DNA of 43,757 nucleotides from a virus, in the IMG/VR virus record IMGVR_UViG_3300044703_000146, positions 1 through 43,757 of that record; one strand, 5' to 3'. The notes beneath the pieces are model-generated. The model was not told where the DNA came from and made no database searches. It saw only the letters and a list, made by a program, of their open reading frames with translations. This document shows, piece by piece, positions 7,518 through 14,344 of the stretch (positions are counted from its first letter, which is position 1; every line of letters begins with the position of its first letter). The position numbers and the translations under genes were made by a program.

Positions 7518-8170
7518 GCGCCCCAACTCAGTTGTCGCCCGAGTTTCTGGAGCGCTTTTGGGGCAAGGTCGCCAAAGGCGCTGACGACGAGTGCTGGGTG
7601 TGGACCGGCAGTCTCAGCGAGAAGGGCTATGGCACCACGACGATGGGTCGGAAGAAACTCCGGGTCCACCGCGTCTCCTACGAACTGGCGAAGGGGCAGA
7701 TCCCGGACGGCCTGGTCCTCGACCACCTCTGCCGCAACCGTGCCTGCGTCAACCCGGCGCATTTGGAGGCGGTGACGCCGGCAGAGAACTCGCGCCGGGC
7801 GGACACGCCGTGGACTCACAACTCCAGGAAGACCCACTGCAAACACGGCCACGAGTTCACCGAGGAGAACACGATTGAGAAGCCGGGTGGCCGGCGGGCC
7901 TGCCGTACCTGCCAACGCGACCTGCAACGCGAGTGGCGAGAGGGGCAAAAGGCTTCCGCCTCTGAGGCCGAAACGCTCAGGCAGCGCGTCGCTGAGCTGG
8001 AGGCGGAGATAGCAGACCTGAAGGCCGGGAAATGCGTCCTCTCCAAGGAGGAGGCGCGGGACATTGGCGAGCTGATCGCCGGCACTCCGACGCCGGAGCA
8101 GGAACAACTCGCTCTCCGCGCGCTGGGCCGCCTCTCCGACTGGGCAGAAGGAGGAGAGGATGCACGCTAA
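7514..8170 (+). CDS. HNH homing-type endonuclease with C-terminal coiled coil
   Basis: 218 residues from ATG 7514. Residues 15-60 hold the usual lead-in ([16 protein letters not shown]) and VHRVSYEL. Residues 70-85 are the HNH core [16 protein letters not shown] with His71, Asn80 and His83. A second zinc motif follows (CKHGH and CRTC, about 113-137). Residues 155-180 are a coiled coil, and the C-terminus is acidic. These nucleases nick or cut DNA at specific sites and often move themselves between phages. The core shares a 48-base identical stretch with the HNH gene at 24835. Confidence 0.85.
   Translation: MSAPTQLSPEFLERFWGKVAKGADDECWVWTGSLSEKGYGTTTMGRKKLRVHRVSYELAKGQIPDGLVLDHLCRNRACVNPAHLEAVTPAENSRRADTPWTHNSRKTHCKHGHEFTEENTIEKPGGRRACRTCQRDLQREWREGQKASASEAETLRQRVAELEAEIADLKAGKCVLSKEEARDIGELIAGTPTPEQEQLALRALGRLSDWAEGGEDAR
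7721..7768 (+). repeat. 48-base HNH-core repeat, copy 1
   Basis: This stretch, coding [16 protein letters not shown], is identical base for base to 25153-25200 and differs at 4 of 48 positions from 41460-41507. Identity at silent positions between copies 17 kb apart points to recent copying or gene conversion. Confidence 0.9.
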
Positions 8171-8351
8171 ATTCGGCCCCCTCGACCTCGAAGCGGGGAC
8201 CATGAAGGTGCGCCGGCTCGGCCTCTGGCTTCCCGACGGCCTGCACCTTTGGCTCGGTTGCCGAGGGGTTCACCTCTTCTGGCACGGCAGCCCCCACCTG
8301 GGCCGCGTCACTTTCGAGCGGGCAGAAGAGAGGACCGGCGATGGCGACTGA
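8160..8351 (+). CDS. Hypothetical small protein
   Basis: 63 residues from ATG 8160, with GGAGGAGAGG directly upstream. The sequence suggests a small beta sheet ([27 protein letters not shown]). Rich in Leu, Trp and His. No family is recognised. It overlaps both neighbours by about 11 bases. Confidence 0.6.
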   Translation: MHAKFGPLDLEAGTMKVRRLGLWLPDGLHLWLGCRGVHLFWHGSPHLGRVTFERAEERTGDGD

Positions 8352-8508
8352 GGCTGTCATCTACAAGCTCGGCGCCCCTGACGGCAAGGCCTGGATCATG
8401 GCGCCCGACGAGACGGACTGGCGCAAGTACCCAGTCACCCTCGACGAGGCCCAAGCGGTCGCCGACGCCTACGGTGTAAATCTCGTTCAGGAAGGGACCG
8501 GCGAATGA
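8341..8508 (+). CDS. Hypothetical protein, 55 residues
   Basis: ATG 8341 to TGA 8508, overlapping both neighbours. The product reads as a compact domain (VIYKLGAPDGKAWIMAPDETDWRKYPVTLDEAQAVADAYGV) with strands followed by a helix. An AGAGAGGA site precedes the ATG. The function is unknown. Confidence 0.6.
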   Translation: MATEAVIYKLGAPDGKAWIMAPDETDWRKYPVTLDEAQAVADAYGVNLVQEGTGE

Positions 8509-9032
8509 GTGACGAGAAGCGCCTGAACCAGATTGCTGAAACCGGAGAGGTCGTGCCAATCGCGAAGCTGGAGGCCGCAGAGTCAAAGCTGGCCGAGGTC
8601 GAAGGAGAACGGGAGAAGTTGCGCGAGCTGGCGATCGTCAATGGTGGCGAGTCGGCCAGGCACGCTGAACGCGCCGACAAAGCCGAGGCCGACCTAGCAC
8701 GGGTGGAGGAGCGGCTGGAGAAGCTGCGCACCGACCTGATCGACGGCGGCGATCCCGACTACCGATATGGCTACGAGTCCGCCATCGAGGATGCCCTTGC
8801 CGTCGTTCCCGTCCTCGTCTCCCCAGCACAGGAGCAGCCCCGCTACACGGCGACAGACGTACTGATGCTGATGACGACCGAACCGGCGCTTCAGGCCGGC
8901 GCGGACGCGATCTGCGTTGAGAAGCCTGCCGGTCCCGCTGACCGCAATGAGGTCTGCATCGAGATCGAGGCCGCCCACAAGGTCGCCTTCCCCCAGCCCA
9001 ACACCCCTACCGAGGAAGGACCCGAGCGATGA
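8505..9032 (+). CDS. Coiled-coil protein of unknown function
   Basis: 175 residues from ATG 8505 (ATGA overlap). Residues 15-85 are a continuous heptad-type helix (AKLEAAESKLAEVEGEREKLRELA; RVEERLEKLRTDLIDGG). The C-terminal half is acidic and includes a short HPxx-like DNA-independent region without known motif. It may be a scaffold or inhibitor that binds a host protein, which is inference. Confidence 0.7.
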   Translation: MSDEKRLNQIAETGEVVPIAKLEAAESKLAEVEGEREKLRELAIVNGGESARHAERADKAEADLARVEERLEKLRTDLIDGGDPDYRYGYESAIEDALAVVPVLVSPAQEQPRYTATDVLMLMTTEPALQAGADAICVEKPAGPADRNEVCIEIEAAHKVAFPQPNTPTEEGPER

Positions 9033-9298
9033 AGCTACTCAGTCCCCGCGCCGAAGTAATGCTCAACCCCGAACACTCCGAAAGCCTCTACGAGCCGTGT
9101 CTGAGGGGCGGGTTCAAGCCGCACGAGGTAGGTAACAGGGTCGAGTGCAAGGGGTGCGCAAAGTCTGTCATCTCAACGACGCCCTTCTTGCGTAAACACG
9201 CTTACGAGAAGCAAACGCTCAGCGACGGCTCGGCAGGGACTTGCGCCGAGTTCTGGGATCGGACGCATCCGCCTACTAAGGAAGGAGACGGTCGATGA
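9029..9298 (+). CDS. Small zinc-binding-like protein
   Basis: 89 residues from ATG 9029. Four cysteines (PCLRGG, VECKGCAKS, GTCAEF) and FLRKHAY suggest a single zinc finger of CxxC...H...C type. No family is recognised. The stop overlaps ATG 9295. Confidence 0.65.
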   Translation: MKLLSPRAEVMLNPEHSESLYEPCLRGGFKPHEVGNRVECKGCAKSVISTTPFLRKHAYEKQTLSDGSAGTCAEFWDRTHPPTKEGDGR

Positions 9299-9474
9299 GC
9301 CTCTGCATCCCTGGCTGCATTGCATGTAGGGACCGGCTCCCCGAAGGCCATGAACTTCACGGCCAGCGCGACATCGTCCAAGTCCAGAAGGAAGTCTGGG
9401 CGCGGATCGCCCGCGAAGAGCGCGAAGGAAAACGACGGCGCCCAGTCGTCCGATGGAGCGGAGGCGGCCGATGA
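9295..9474 (+). CDS. Small basic protein with CxxxCxxC motif, 59 residues
   Basis: ATG 9295 to TGA 9474, both in ATGA overlaps. The first 11 residues are SLCIPGCIACR. The C-terminal half is a basic helix (IAREEREGKRRRPVVRW). It could be a small metal-binding DNA- or RNA-binding protein. The function is unknown. Confidence 0.6.
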   Translation: MSLCIPGCIACRDRLPEGHELHGQRDIVQVQKEVWARIAREEREGKRRRPVVRWSGGGR

Positions 9475-10451
9475 GTAAGGACCCACAGGAGCGGTGCGGG
9501 GGGAGCGGACTCCGAGAGATCAACGAGTTCGCGAAGGAACCCTGCTCCGGATGCCCCGACTGCTCAGCCCCTACGAGGACGGAGGAGAAGTGCGACGGCA
9601 GCGGAATTCTCGGCCCGGAGTGCTGCGGGAAGATGGTCGCGGGCGACTGCTGCGGCGATCCTGTCCCCGAGCAGTGCCCTGGATGCTCGCGCTGTCGCCC
9701 GGACTGGACCGACGGAACCTGCGACTCCTGCCTCAAGGCGGACGTGCGGGTCCGGACCTTCAGCGGAGGCGAGACCTTCTGCGCCGACTGCATCACTGCT
9801 GCGGAGACCGAGGAAGCCAAGGCTAAACCGGCCCCTACAGAGGGAGAGGAGCCGTCCTGCGACCGGTGCGACGACTCCTTCGGCGAGGTCGGTTGCGAGC
9901 ACTGCAACCCCGGTGGCCATTCCGCCACCCCGGAGCCAGAGGGGGACGACTGGATGCCGGTCACTCTTGGGCGCACCGCTCCGGGCGCCTGCCCATTCGT
10001 CATCGACAACCCGAAGGACGCGACCGAATACGAAAACGCCGAGTACGTATGGGCCGCCCCCTCTATACCGCTGGGGGACCGGAGGGACTGTCACGACTTC
10101 GTTGACATCAGCAACGGCACGACGCTGGTCAACGTCTCCAAGTGCCGGCGCTGCGGGACCATCTCCCCGTACGCCAAGGGACGCACCACGCGAGCGGACT
10201 TCAAAGCGGCACGCGAGGCCGAGCTGCCCTCCATACCAATGGAGCAGGGGAGCGGGGAGGGGCTGGTCGAGGCGGCGCAGTTTGCGCTCCGGGAGATCGA
10301 CGCGATGTTCGACTACTTCCTCAAGTCCGGCCTCGTTGAAAACGGCGGCGGCCTCCCGCTCTACGAGCAGGGCAAGTCGCTCGCGGACGCCCGAGTCAAG
10401 CTCGCTGAAGCCCTGGCATCCCCTCCAATAGAGCAGGGGGAGGACCGATGA
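9471..10451 (+). CDS. Cysteine-rich multi-zinc-ribbon protein
   Basis: 326 residues from ATG 9471. The first 235 residues hold 24 cysteines in repeated CxxC, CC and CGGSG/CDGSG patterns, partly like the DnaJ zinc domain, ending with KCRRCG. Residues 250-326 carry no cysteine and look helical (EGLVEAAQFALREIDAMFDYFLKSG). The two halves look like a fusion of a metal-binding array and an unrelated helical domain found in phage proteins. It is the largest gene of the accessory operon. No enzyme motif is seen; protein or nucleic-acid binding is the likely role. Confidence 0.75.
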   Translation: MSKDPQERCGGSGLREINEFAKEPCSGCPDCSAPTRTEEKCDGSGILGPECCGKMVAGDCCGDPVPEQCPGCSRCRPDWTDGTCDSCLKADVRVRTFSGGETFCADCITAAETEEAKAKPAPTEGEEPSCDRCDDSFGEVGCEHCNPGGHSATPEPEGDDWMPVTLGRTAPGACPFVIDNPKDATEYENAEYVWAAPSIPLGDRRDCHDFVDISNGTTLVNVSKCRRCGTISPYAKGRTTRADFKAAREAELPSIPMEQGSGEGLVEAAQFALREIDAMFDYFLKSGLVENGGGLPLYEQGKSLADARVKLAEALASPPIEQGEDR

Positions 10452-10786
10452 CCGCCAAGCGAATCGAGGTCCGAGGCCACGAGTGGGACTACTTCCCCGG
10501 CGAAGACGGAGAGCCGTTCACGGACAAGGACGGCAACGAAGTTCTCGGCTGGGAAGACCAGCGAGAGGGCGAGGACGTAGCGGCCCTGTGCGCCGCCTTT
10601 GAAGCCTACGAGGGCCGCTCGCTTCTACTGCGGCCGATTCTCGTACGCACCGCCTCCGACGTCGAGTGTCGGATTAACGGCTGGGAAGAAGGCAGCTTTA
10701 CTCGCTGCACGACCCGCGCAAAACACTCGTGGCCGATGTGGCAGATCGAGGCGGCCAAATCCGAGCAGGGGGAGGACGGGGCATGA
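10448..10786 (+). CDS. Hypothetical acidic protein
   Basis: 112 residues from ATG 10448 (ATGA overlap). The order of strands and helices (IEVRGHEWDYFPGEDGEPF, DVAALCAAFEAYEGRSLLLRPILV) suggests a single globular domain. The C-terminal EQGEDGA resembles the EQGEDR end of the preceding protein; the DNA there (gagcagggggaggac) is nearly the same in both and overlaps the next gene's ribosome site. The function is unknown. Confidence 0.7.
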   Translation: MTAKRIEVRGHEWDYFPGEDGEPFTDKDGNEVLGWEDQREGEDVAALCAAFEAYEGRSLLLRPILVRTASDVECRINGWEEGSFTRCTTRAKHSWPMWQIEAAKSEQGEDGA

Positions 10787-11055
10787 GCGCGGCGGCTCCG
10801 AAACCGATCGCCAAGGCTCGCTACGGCCTCGAACGGGTCAAGGCCGGTGTGTACTTCCACCCAGCCAGCGGTCGCTACATCCTCCAGACGGACGGATGGG
10901 AAGGACCGCAGGGCGGTCAATACAGCCGGTGGGACCTCGCCACTTGGCTTGGCGGCTGGACCGTTGATCCGGCGCCGTACCCGACGCTCCGCGAAGCTGC
11001 CGCTGCTCTCGACAAGGAATCTGCGGCCCCACCACACCATGGGGAGAGGCGATGA
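10783..11055 (+). CDS. Hypothetical protein
   Basis: 90 residues from ATG 10783, with GGGGGAGG upstream. The middle has a WD/WxGG-rich beta pattern (GVYFHPASGRYILQTDGWEGPQGGQYSRWDLATWLGGW) followed by a helix (TLREAAAALDKE). It resembles small phage proteins that carry one WGR-like or similar beta domain, but the match is loose. The stop overlaps ATG 11052. Confidence 0.65.
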   Translation: MSAAAPKPIAKARYGLERVKAGVYFHPASGRYILQTDGWEGPQGGQYSRWDLATWLGGWTVDPAPYPTLREAAAALDKESAAPPHHGERR

Positions 11056-11135
11056 GCGACACGCTGATCATCGTCGCGACGGTCGCTGCCGTTTGGCTGT
11101 TCTGGGACTGGGGCGAAGGAGGGCGGTGGCTGTGA
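11052..11135 (+). CDS. 27-residue membrane microprotein
   Basis: ATG 11052 to TGA 11135, overlapping both neighbours by 4 bases. Residues 4-18 (TLIIVATVAAVWLFW) form one short hydrophobic helix, followed by an acidic-basic tail. The two overlaps and GGGGAGAGG upstream support translation. One of three similar membrane microproteins in the genome (others at 5248 and 40758). Confidence 0.55.
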   Translation: MSDTLIIVATVAAVWLFWDWGEGGRWL

Positions 11136-11395
11136 GCCTTCGTGCTTCGCAATTCGACACGCTGGAGGCGGTTCGGGATCTCGCCGCTGCCACCCCCAGA
11201 AAGCCGGCCTATGGTGCCGACCTCTGGTCAATCGCCGACCGTCTCGGCCGGGACGCGGATTCCGCCGAGAGAAGCCTGATCCGCCTCGCCGAACTCGGCT
11301 ACCTGCAGCGTTCATCCGCGCCGACCTCGAAGTACTCGCTGACCGACAAGGGGCGAGCGGCTATTAGGCCTACCTCACTAGGGGATGAGCGGTGA
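11132..11395 (+). CDS. Winged-helix DNA-binding protein
   Basis: 87 residues from GTG 11132 (GTG 11126 is also possible; 11132 gives the usual GTGA overlap). The fold reads as a complete winged helix: TLEAVRDLAAATP, then ADLWSIADRLGRDADSAERSLIRLAELGYL (recognition helix) and a SKYSLTDKGRAAI wing. This is the shape of MarR/PadR-type regulators or small phage DNA-binding proteins. It may control the operon or late genes. Confidence 0.7.
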   Translation: MSLRASQFDTLEAVRDLAAATPRKPAYGADLWSIADRLGRDADSAERSLIRLAELGYLQRSSAPTSKYSLTDKGRAAIRPTSLGDER

Positions 11396-11423
11396 GCGGA
11401 TTTACTCGAGACAAGGAGAAGAA

Positions 11424-11939
11424 ATGGAACTAAGCCCAGACGAGCGCGGCGCGATCCTTGCAGGCGAGCACCCGACGCTGATCCGCGTCGGCAAAGAGTG
11501 CCCATTCGAGTTTGCTGAACAGATCACCCTGCGGACCATCCCGTCACTGGCCGGTCCCGTAGCCCAAGTCTCGATCACGATCATCGGCTGGAAGCGAGGG
11601 AAGAAGGGCGAGTGGATCCCTGAGTACAGCGTCAGGGACGACAGGCCGCTCTACCTTCGCCACAACAGTGGCTCTACTCGCTCATCGGCCGAATCCGTCG
11701 ACCCCGAGGCGCCTATTACCGATCCGGTCACGCTGAAGCGCTACGCGGCCCAAGGGCGACTCTCCAAGGCCCAGCGCGAGGCCAACGCCGAAGAGGCCCA
11801 GCGCAAGCGCGAGAGAGCCGTCAGGGAACGCTTACGAGAGACGATGAAGGGCTTGACACCGGAGGCCCAGGTCTCGCTTTTGGCCGGAATAGAGCGAGAG
11901 ATCGTCCGCGCCTCGAATACGTCCGAACGTGCGGCGTAG
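11424..11939 (+). CDS. Hypothetical protein, last gene of the accessory operon
   Basis: 171 residues. I chose ATG 11424 because AAGGAG lies 6 bases upstream; ATG 11385 in the same frame has no such site. The N-terminal half is beta-rich (PFEFAEQITLRTIP; AQVSITIIGWKRGKKGEW) and could be a PUA/ASCH-like barrel, which is weak. The C-terminal half is a charged helix (KAQREANAEEAQRKRERAVRERLRETMKG). The function is unknown. A 114-base gap follows. Confidence 0.65.
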   Translation: MELSPDERGAILAGEHPTLIRVGKECPFEFAEQITLRTIPSLAGPVAQVSITIIGWKRGKKGEWIPEYSVRDDRPLYLRHNSGSTRSSAESVDPEAPITDPVTLKRYAAQGRLSKAQREANAEEAQRKRERAVRERLRETMKGLTPEAQVSLLAGIEREIVRASNTSERAA

Positions 11940-11955
11940 AATGCGCACTGTCGTT

Positions 11956-12010
11956 CCAGCTCCCCGGGTAGGCGCTCCACATAGGCGCTGCGAACCCTCG
12001 TTTGAGCTGG
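11956..12010. repeat. Small repeats in the gap before the packaging genes
   Basis: The gap 11940-12053 contains TAGGCGCT twice (11969-11976 and 11982-11989, 13 bases apart) inside a 7-base inverted pair CCAGCTC (11956-11962) and GAGCTGG (12004-12010). This could be an operator or a termination structure between the accessory and packaging operons. I see no clear promoter here. Confidence 0.35.
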
Positions 12011-12053
12011 CCCTTCCCTGTCCGCGTGTCAAGCTGATCCGATGGAGGCAGAC

Positions 12054-12254
12054 GTGAGAGGTAGCGTCACGATCACGGTCGGGACCTGGTCCGTCGCTTG
12101 GAAGCGCCCTGAGACCCGCGAGGAACGCTTAGAGCGCTTCATGCGGGCGGCGATCAGCGAAGCTCATCTCGGCACCTTCCCCGGTGACCCTGGCCGGCAG
12201 CGGTGTATCGGCATTGTCGAAACTTTGGAGTCAGGTCTCAATCACGATGACTGA
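12054..12254 (+). CDS. Hypothetical small protein
   Basis: 66 residues if started at GTG 12054, which has GGAGG 5 bases upstream; ATG 12042 in the same frame would add four residues but lacks a ribosome site. The sequence starts with strands (SVTITVGTWSVAWK) and continues as a charged helix (REERLERFMRAAISEA). No family is recognised. It overlaps the small terminase gene by 8 bases. Confidence 0.6.
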   Translation: MRGSVTITVGTWSVAWKRPETREERLERFMRAAISEAHLGTFPGDPGRQRCIGIVETLESGLNHDD

Positions 12255-12828
12255 CCTAGCCACTAAGCCCAAACGATCCACTTACGACGAGGCGACCAAA
12301 CAACGCGGCCTCATCGCATACGTAGCCGCATCAGGCAATCGCAAGAAGGCAGCGGAAGCCCTCGCCGCAGACGGCATACAGGTAGACCCCTCGACGATCT
12401 ACTACTGGGTTCACAAGACCCACAGGGACGACTACGAGCGAATCAGAGCTCAGATGCTTCCCGAGATCAGGGAACGCCAGGCAGACGCGCACCGAGACTT
12501 GGAACATCGCCAGCTGGAGGTTTCCCACGAAGCCGCTGAACTCCTCAAGGGTCGCCTCCCCAAGATGGAAGACAAGGACCTGATCAACGCCATGGGCAAG
12601 GCAGACATCGGCTCAGGCATCCACGCCGAGAAGGCCGAGCTGCTGAACGATCGGCCCACCCAGCGCGTTACCGTCGACCTTCCCGCAGTCCTCAAAGAGC
12701 TGAAGAGCCTAGGTGTAGACCCGACGACCATCTTGGATGCAGAGGTCGTGTCAGAGGAAGACGTGAAGGCGGTTCAGGCACGAAACACCAAAGGGGATCA
12801 CACCAAGGACCCCGGAGCAGAGGCTTAG
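12247..12828 (+). CDS. Terminase small subunit-like protein
   Basis: 193 residues from ATG 12247. Residues 15-60 form a helix-turn-helix (QRGLIAYVAASGNRKKAAEALAADGIQVDPSTIYYWV), the DNA-recognition part of phage small terminases. Residues 70-145 are a helical oligomerisation-type region, and residues 145-193 include a strand-helix tail. The small subunit binds the packaging site and brings the large subunit to DNA. The large subunit lies 3.3 kb downstream in the same direction. A transcription factor is the alternative, but length and position favour TerS. Confidence 0.65.
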   Translation: MTDLATKPKRSTYDEATKQRGLIAYVAASGNRKKAAEALAADGIQVDPSTIYYWVHKTHRDDYERIRAQMLPEIRERQADAHRDLEHRQLEVSHEAAELLKGRLPKMEDKDLINAMGKADIGSGIHAEKAELLNDRPTQRVTVDLPAVLKELKSLGVDPTTILDAEVVSEEDVKAVQARNTKGDHTKDPGAEA

Positions 12829-12829
12829 G

Positions 12830-13051
12830 ATGGCTTTCATGGACGACTTCAAGCTGGTCATCTCTCCCGACTGTCTGCCAGACACCATTTATGTGGTTGA
12901 TCCCAAGGCAGCCAGCACGATCTCTCACCACCCAGCGGTAGCCCAAGCGATAGCCGATGGCCGCGACCCTGTTGTTGTGGCGCCGAACAAGCAGATAGCG
13001 CAAGAGGCTGAGGAAGCAGTGAGGCGAGTAGGACGGATCGACTTGTCTTAG
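12830..13051 (+). CDS. Hypothetical small protein after TerS
   Basis: 73 residues from ATG 12830, one base after the previous stop. Mixed alpha/beta: FKLVISPDCLPDTIYVVDP, then a helix AVAQAIADG and PVVVAPNKQIAQEAEEAVRRV. The function is unknown. It ends just before the largest non-coding gap. Confidence 0.65.
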   Translation: MAFMDDFKLVISPDCLPDTIYVVDPKAASTISHHPAVAQAIADGRDPVVVAPNKQIAQEAEEAVRRVGRIDLS

Positions 13052-13376
13052 GGGTTAGGTCTCAAGGTTGTTGCTGTCTCACGATTCACAGTCGCTAGCG
13101 CCAACAAACGCATGCGCGTCTCTCTTCCTCTTACGTGCTCACAGCCTGAGTGACTAAGACCACTCCGCTCTAGCAAGCCACATGCTCGCCTCTCGTGTCT
13201 ATGAGCGTGTCTACACCGGCTGCGAAAGCCGCTTAGCCAGGCACGTAGGGTCGATCAGGCATAGGGGGAGGGGGGAGGGGTCGATCCCAGCGCTGCGCCT
13301 ATTTATTAATTAGTCCCCCCACTGACAATTTCCCCAGCAAAGACTTTCTGTCCTGTCATGTCAGTACACTTAGGTC
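13052..13376. other. 325-base non-coding region: candidate packaging site, origin or control region
   Basis: No convincing gene in either strand. Contents: GGGTCGATC twice (13248-13256 and 13278-13286) flanking a purine run AGGGGGAGGGGGGAGGGG; an AT-rich stretch TATTTATTAATTAGT (13300-13314), unusual in this GC-rich genome; a small hairpin CGGCT/AGCCG (13217-13231); and the promoter at 13365. It lies just after TerS, where pac or cos sites often sit. An AT-rich segment next to direct repeats also fits an origin. I cannot decide between these. Confidence 0.5.
13365..13370 (+). promoter_or_regulatory. -10 box of a leaderless promoter
   Basis: TACACT ends 6 bases before ATG 13377, and no Shine-Dalgarno site is present between them. 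No good -35 hexamer is found at 16-18 bases, so the promoter may be weak or depend on an activator. The geometry matches the stronger promoter at 4711-4739. Confidence 0.5.
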
Positions 13377-13757
13377 ATGAAGAGAAACGAGGTCATTCAG
13401 GTTCGCGTCTCCCCGTTGGAGAAGGAGGAGATCGAGCGCAGAGCGGAGACGGACGTTGCGACCTACCTCCGCTCTCTGGCCCTTGGACCGATCTGGGCTG
13501 TCTCTCAATTGCTCCTGGCTGAGAAGGAACGGACGGAGCCTGAGCACTGGGAGGACGAGGGGTTGAGCACGGGGGCCGCTACCCGCAAGAAGTCCCAGCC
13601 GAAAGGTGAGGGACTTGCCGGAGCAACCGGCACTAGCGCTCCCCGTGCTGAGCCTCAGTCACCGGAGTTCGTCAAGCTGGTCAAACAGCTCGAAGCCCAG
13701 CCCGGCATCTCACCCGAGCAAGCGCGAGAGCGCGCCCGCAAGCGCCTCGGCCTGTAG
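13377..13757 (+). CDS. Ribbon-helix-helix-like DNA-binding protein
   Basis: 126 residues, ATG 13377. Residues 5-37 (EVIQVRVSPLEKEEIERRAETDVATYLRSLALG) fit a ribbon-helix-helix domain: one beta strand, a first helix, a turn and a second helix, as in MobC-type and Arc-type proteins. Residues 60-95 are a disordered Ser/Pro/Gly linker. The C-terminal 30 residues form another helix (GISPEQARERARKRLGL). It probably binds the adjacent non-coding region and may autoregulate from the promoter that abuts its start. Confidence 0.65.
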   Translation: MKRNEVIQVRVSPLEKEEIERRAETDVATYLRSLALGPIWAVSQLLLAEKERTEPEHWEDEGLSTGAATRKKSQPKGEGLAGATGTSAPRAEPQSPEFVKLVKQLEAQPGISPEQARERARKRLGL

Positions 13758-13860
13758 TTCCCTAACTGGTCCACATACCAGGCCGCTGCCCTCTTCCGCC
13801 CCACTCGGGGCCAATACGACGTGAAAGCAACGGGCCGTTTGTCGCCCATGAAAGGAACGC

Positions 13861-14028
13861 ATGTCCCGCCTCTCCGAGATTCGCTTAAAGCAGTACGAGG
13901 TTGTGGAGAAGTTGCAGGAGCGGCTGTTGCTGGAAGCCGAAGTCGGCAAGGGCGATGAACTCCGCAATGTCTCCGTTGCTCTGGGAATTGCCACCGACAA
14001 GCTCCAGCTACACCCGACTGAAACCTGA
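13861..14028 (+). CDS. Small helical protein, 55 residues
   Basis: ATG 13861 has AAAGGA 5 bases upstream. The product is almost fully helical (SEIRLKQYEVVEKLQERLLLEAEVGKGDELRNVSVALGIATDKLQL), with the last helix resembling a small helix-turn-helix. No family is recognised. It is followed by another AAAGGA site for the next gene. Confidence 0.6.
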   Translation: MSRLSEIRLKQYEVVEKLQERLLLEAEVGKGDELRNVSVALGIATDKLQLHPTET

Positions 14029-14038
14029 AAGGACTCAC

Positions 14039-14341
14039 ATGAAGCGCCGACAGCTCACCAAAGCGGCAATCGCCGCCTCACCCATGCGGGCAACGAAAGT
14101 CGGGACGAAGAACGGCAGGACCCCGAAAGGGTTCAAAGCCAACCCTAGCCAACTCGCGTCCATCGGGGCTGAGTTTCAGCTTGCCCGCCTGGGGCCTCGT
14201 TTCGGTGGGCCTCAAGGGGGGCGGCCCAACATCAAACAGGCTTCGATGGGGCCAGCTCCGAAACGAAGGGGCAAGCCGCAAAGGAAGCTCAAGGCCACGA
14301 AGGACCAGTCCTGGGCGCCCTACAGGTACCTCAACTCCTGA
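14039..14341 (+). CDS. Small basic protein
   Basis: 100 residues from ATG 14039 with GAAAGGA upstream. Very basic and low in complexity, rich in Lys, Arg, Gly and Pro (KRRGKPQRKLKATK). It probably binds nucleic acid or is packaged with DNA. It stands directly before the virion hydrolase, whose N-terminus is equally basic. No family is recognised. Confidence 0.6.
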   Translation: MKRRQLTKAAIAASPMRATKVGTKNGRTPKGFKANPSQLASIGAEFQLARLGPRFGGPQGGRPNIKQASMGPAPKRRGKPQRKLKATKDQSWAPYRYLNS

Positions 14342-14344
14342 CCC

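Noticed and set aside
13052-13376. tRNA gene in the non-coding gap
   Set aside because: I looked for a cloverleaf with a GTTCGATTC-like T arm and acceptor pairing on both strands and found none that closes.
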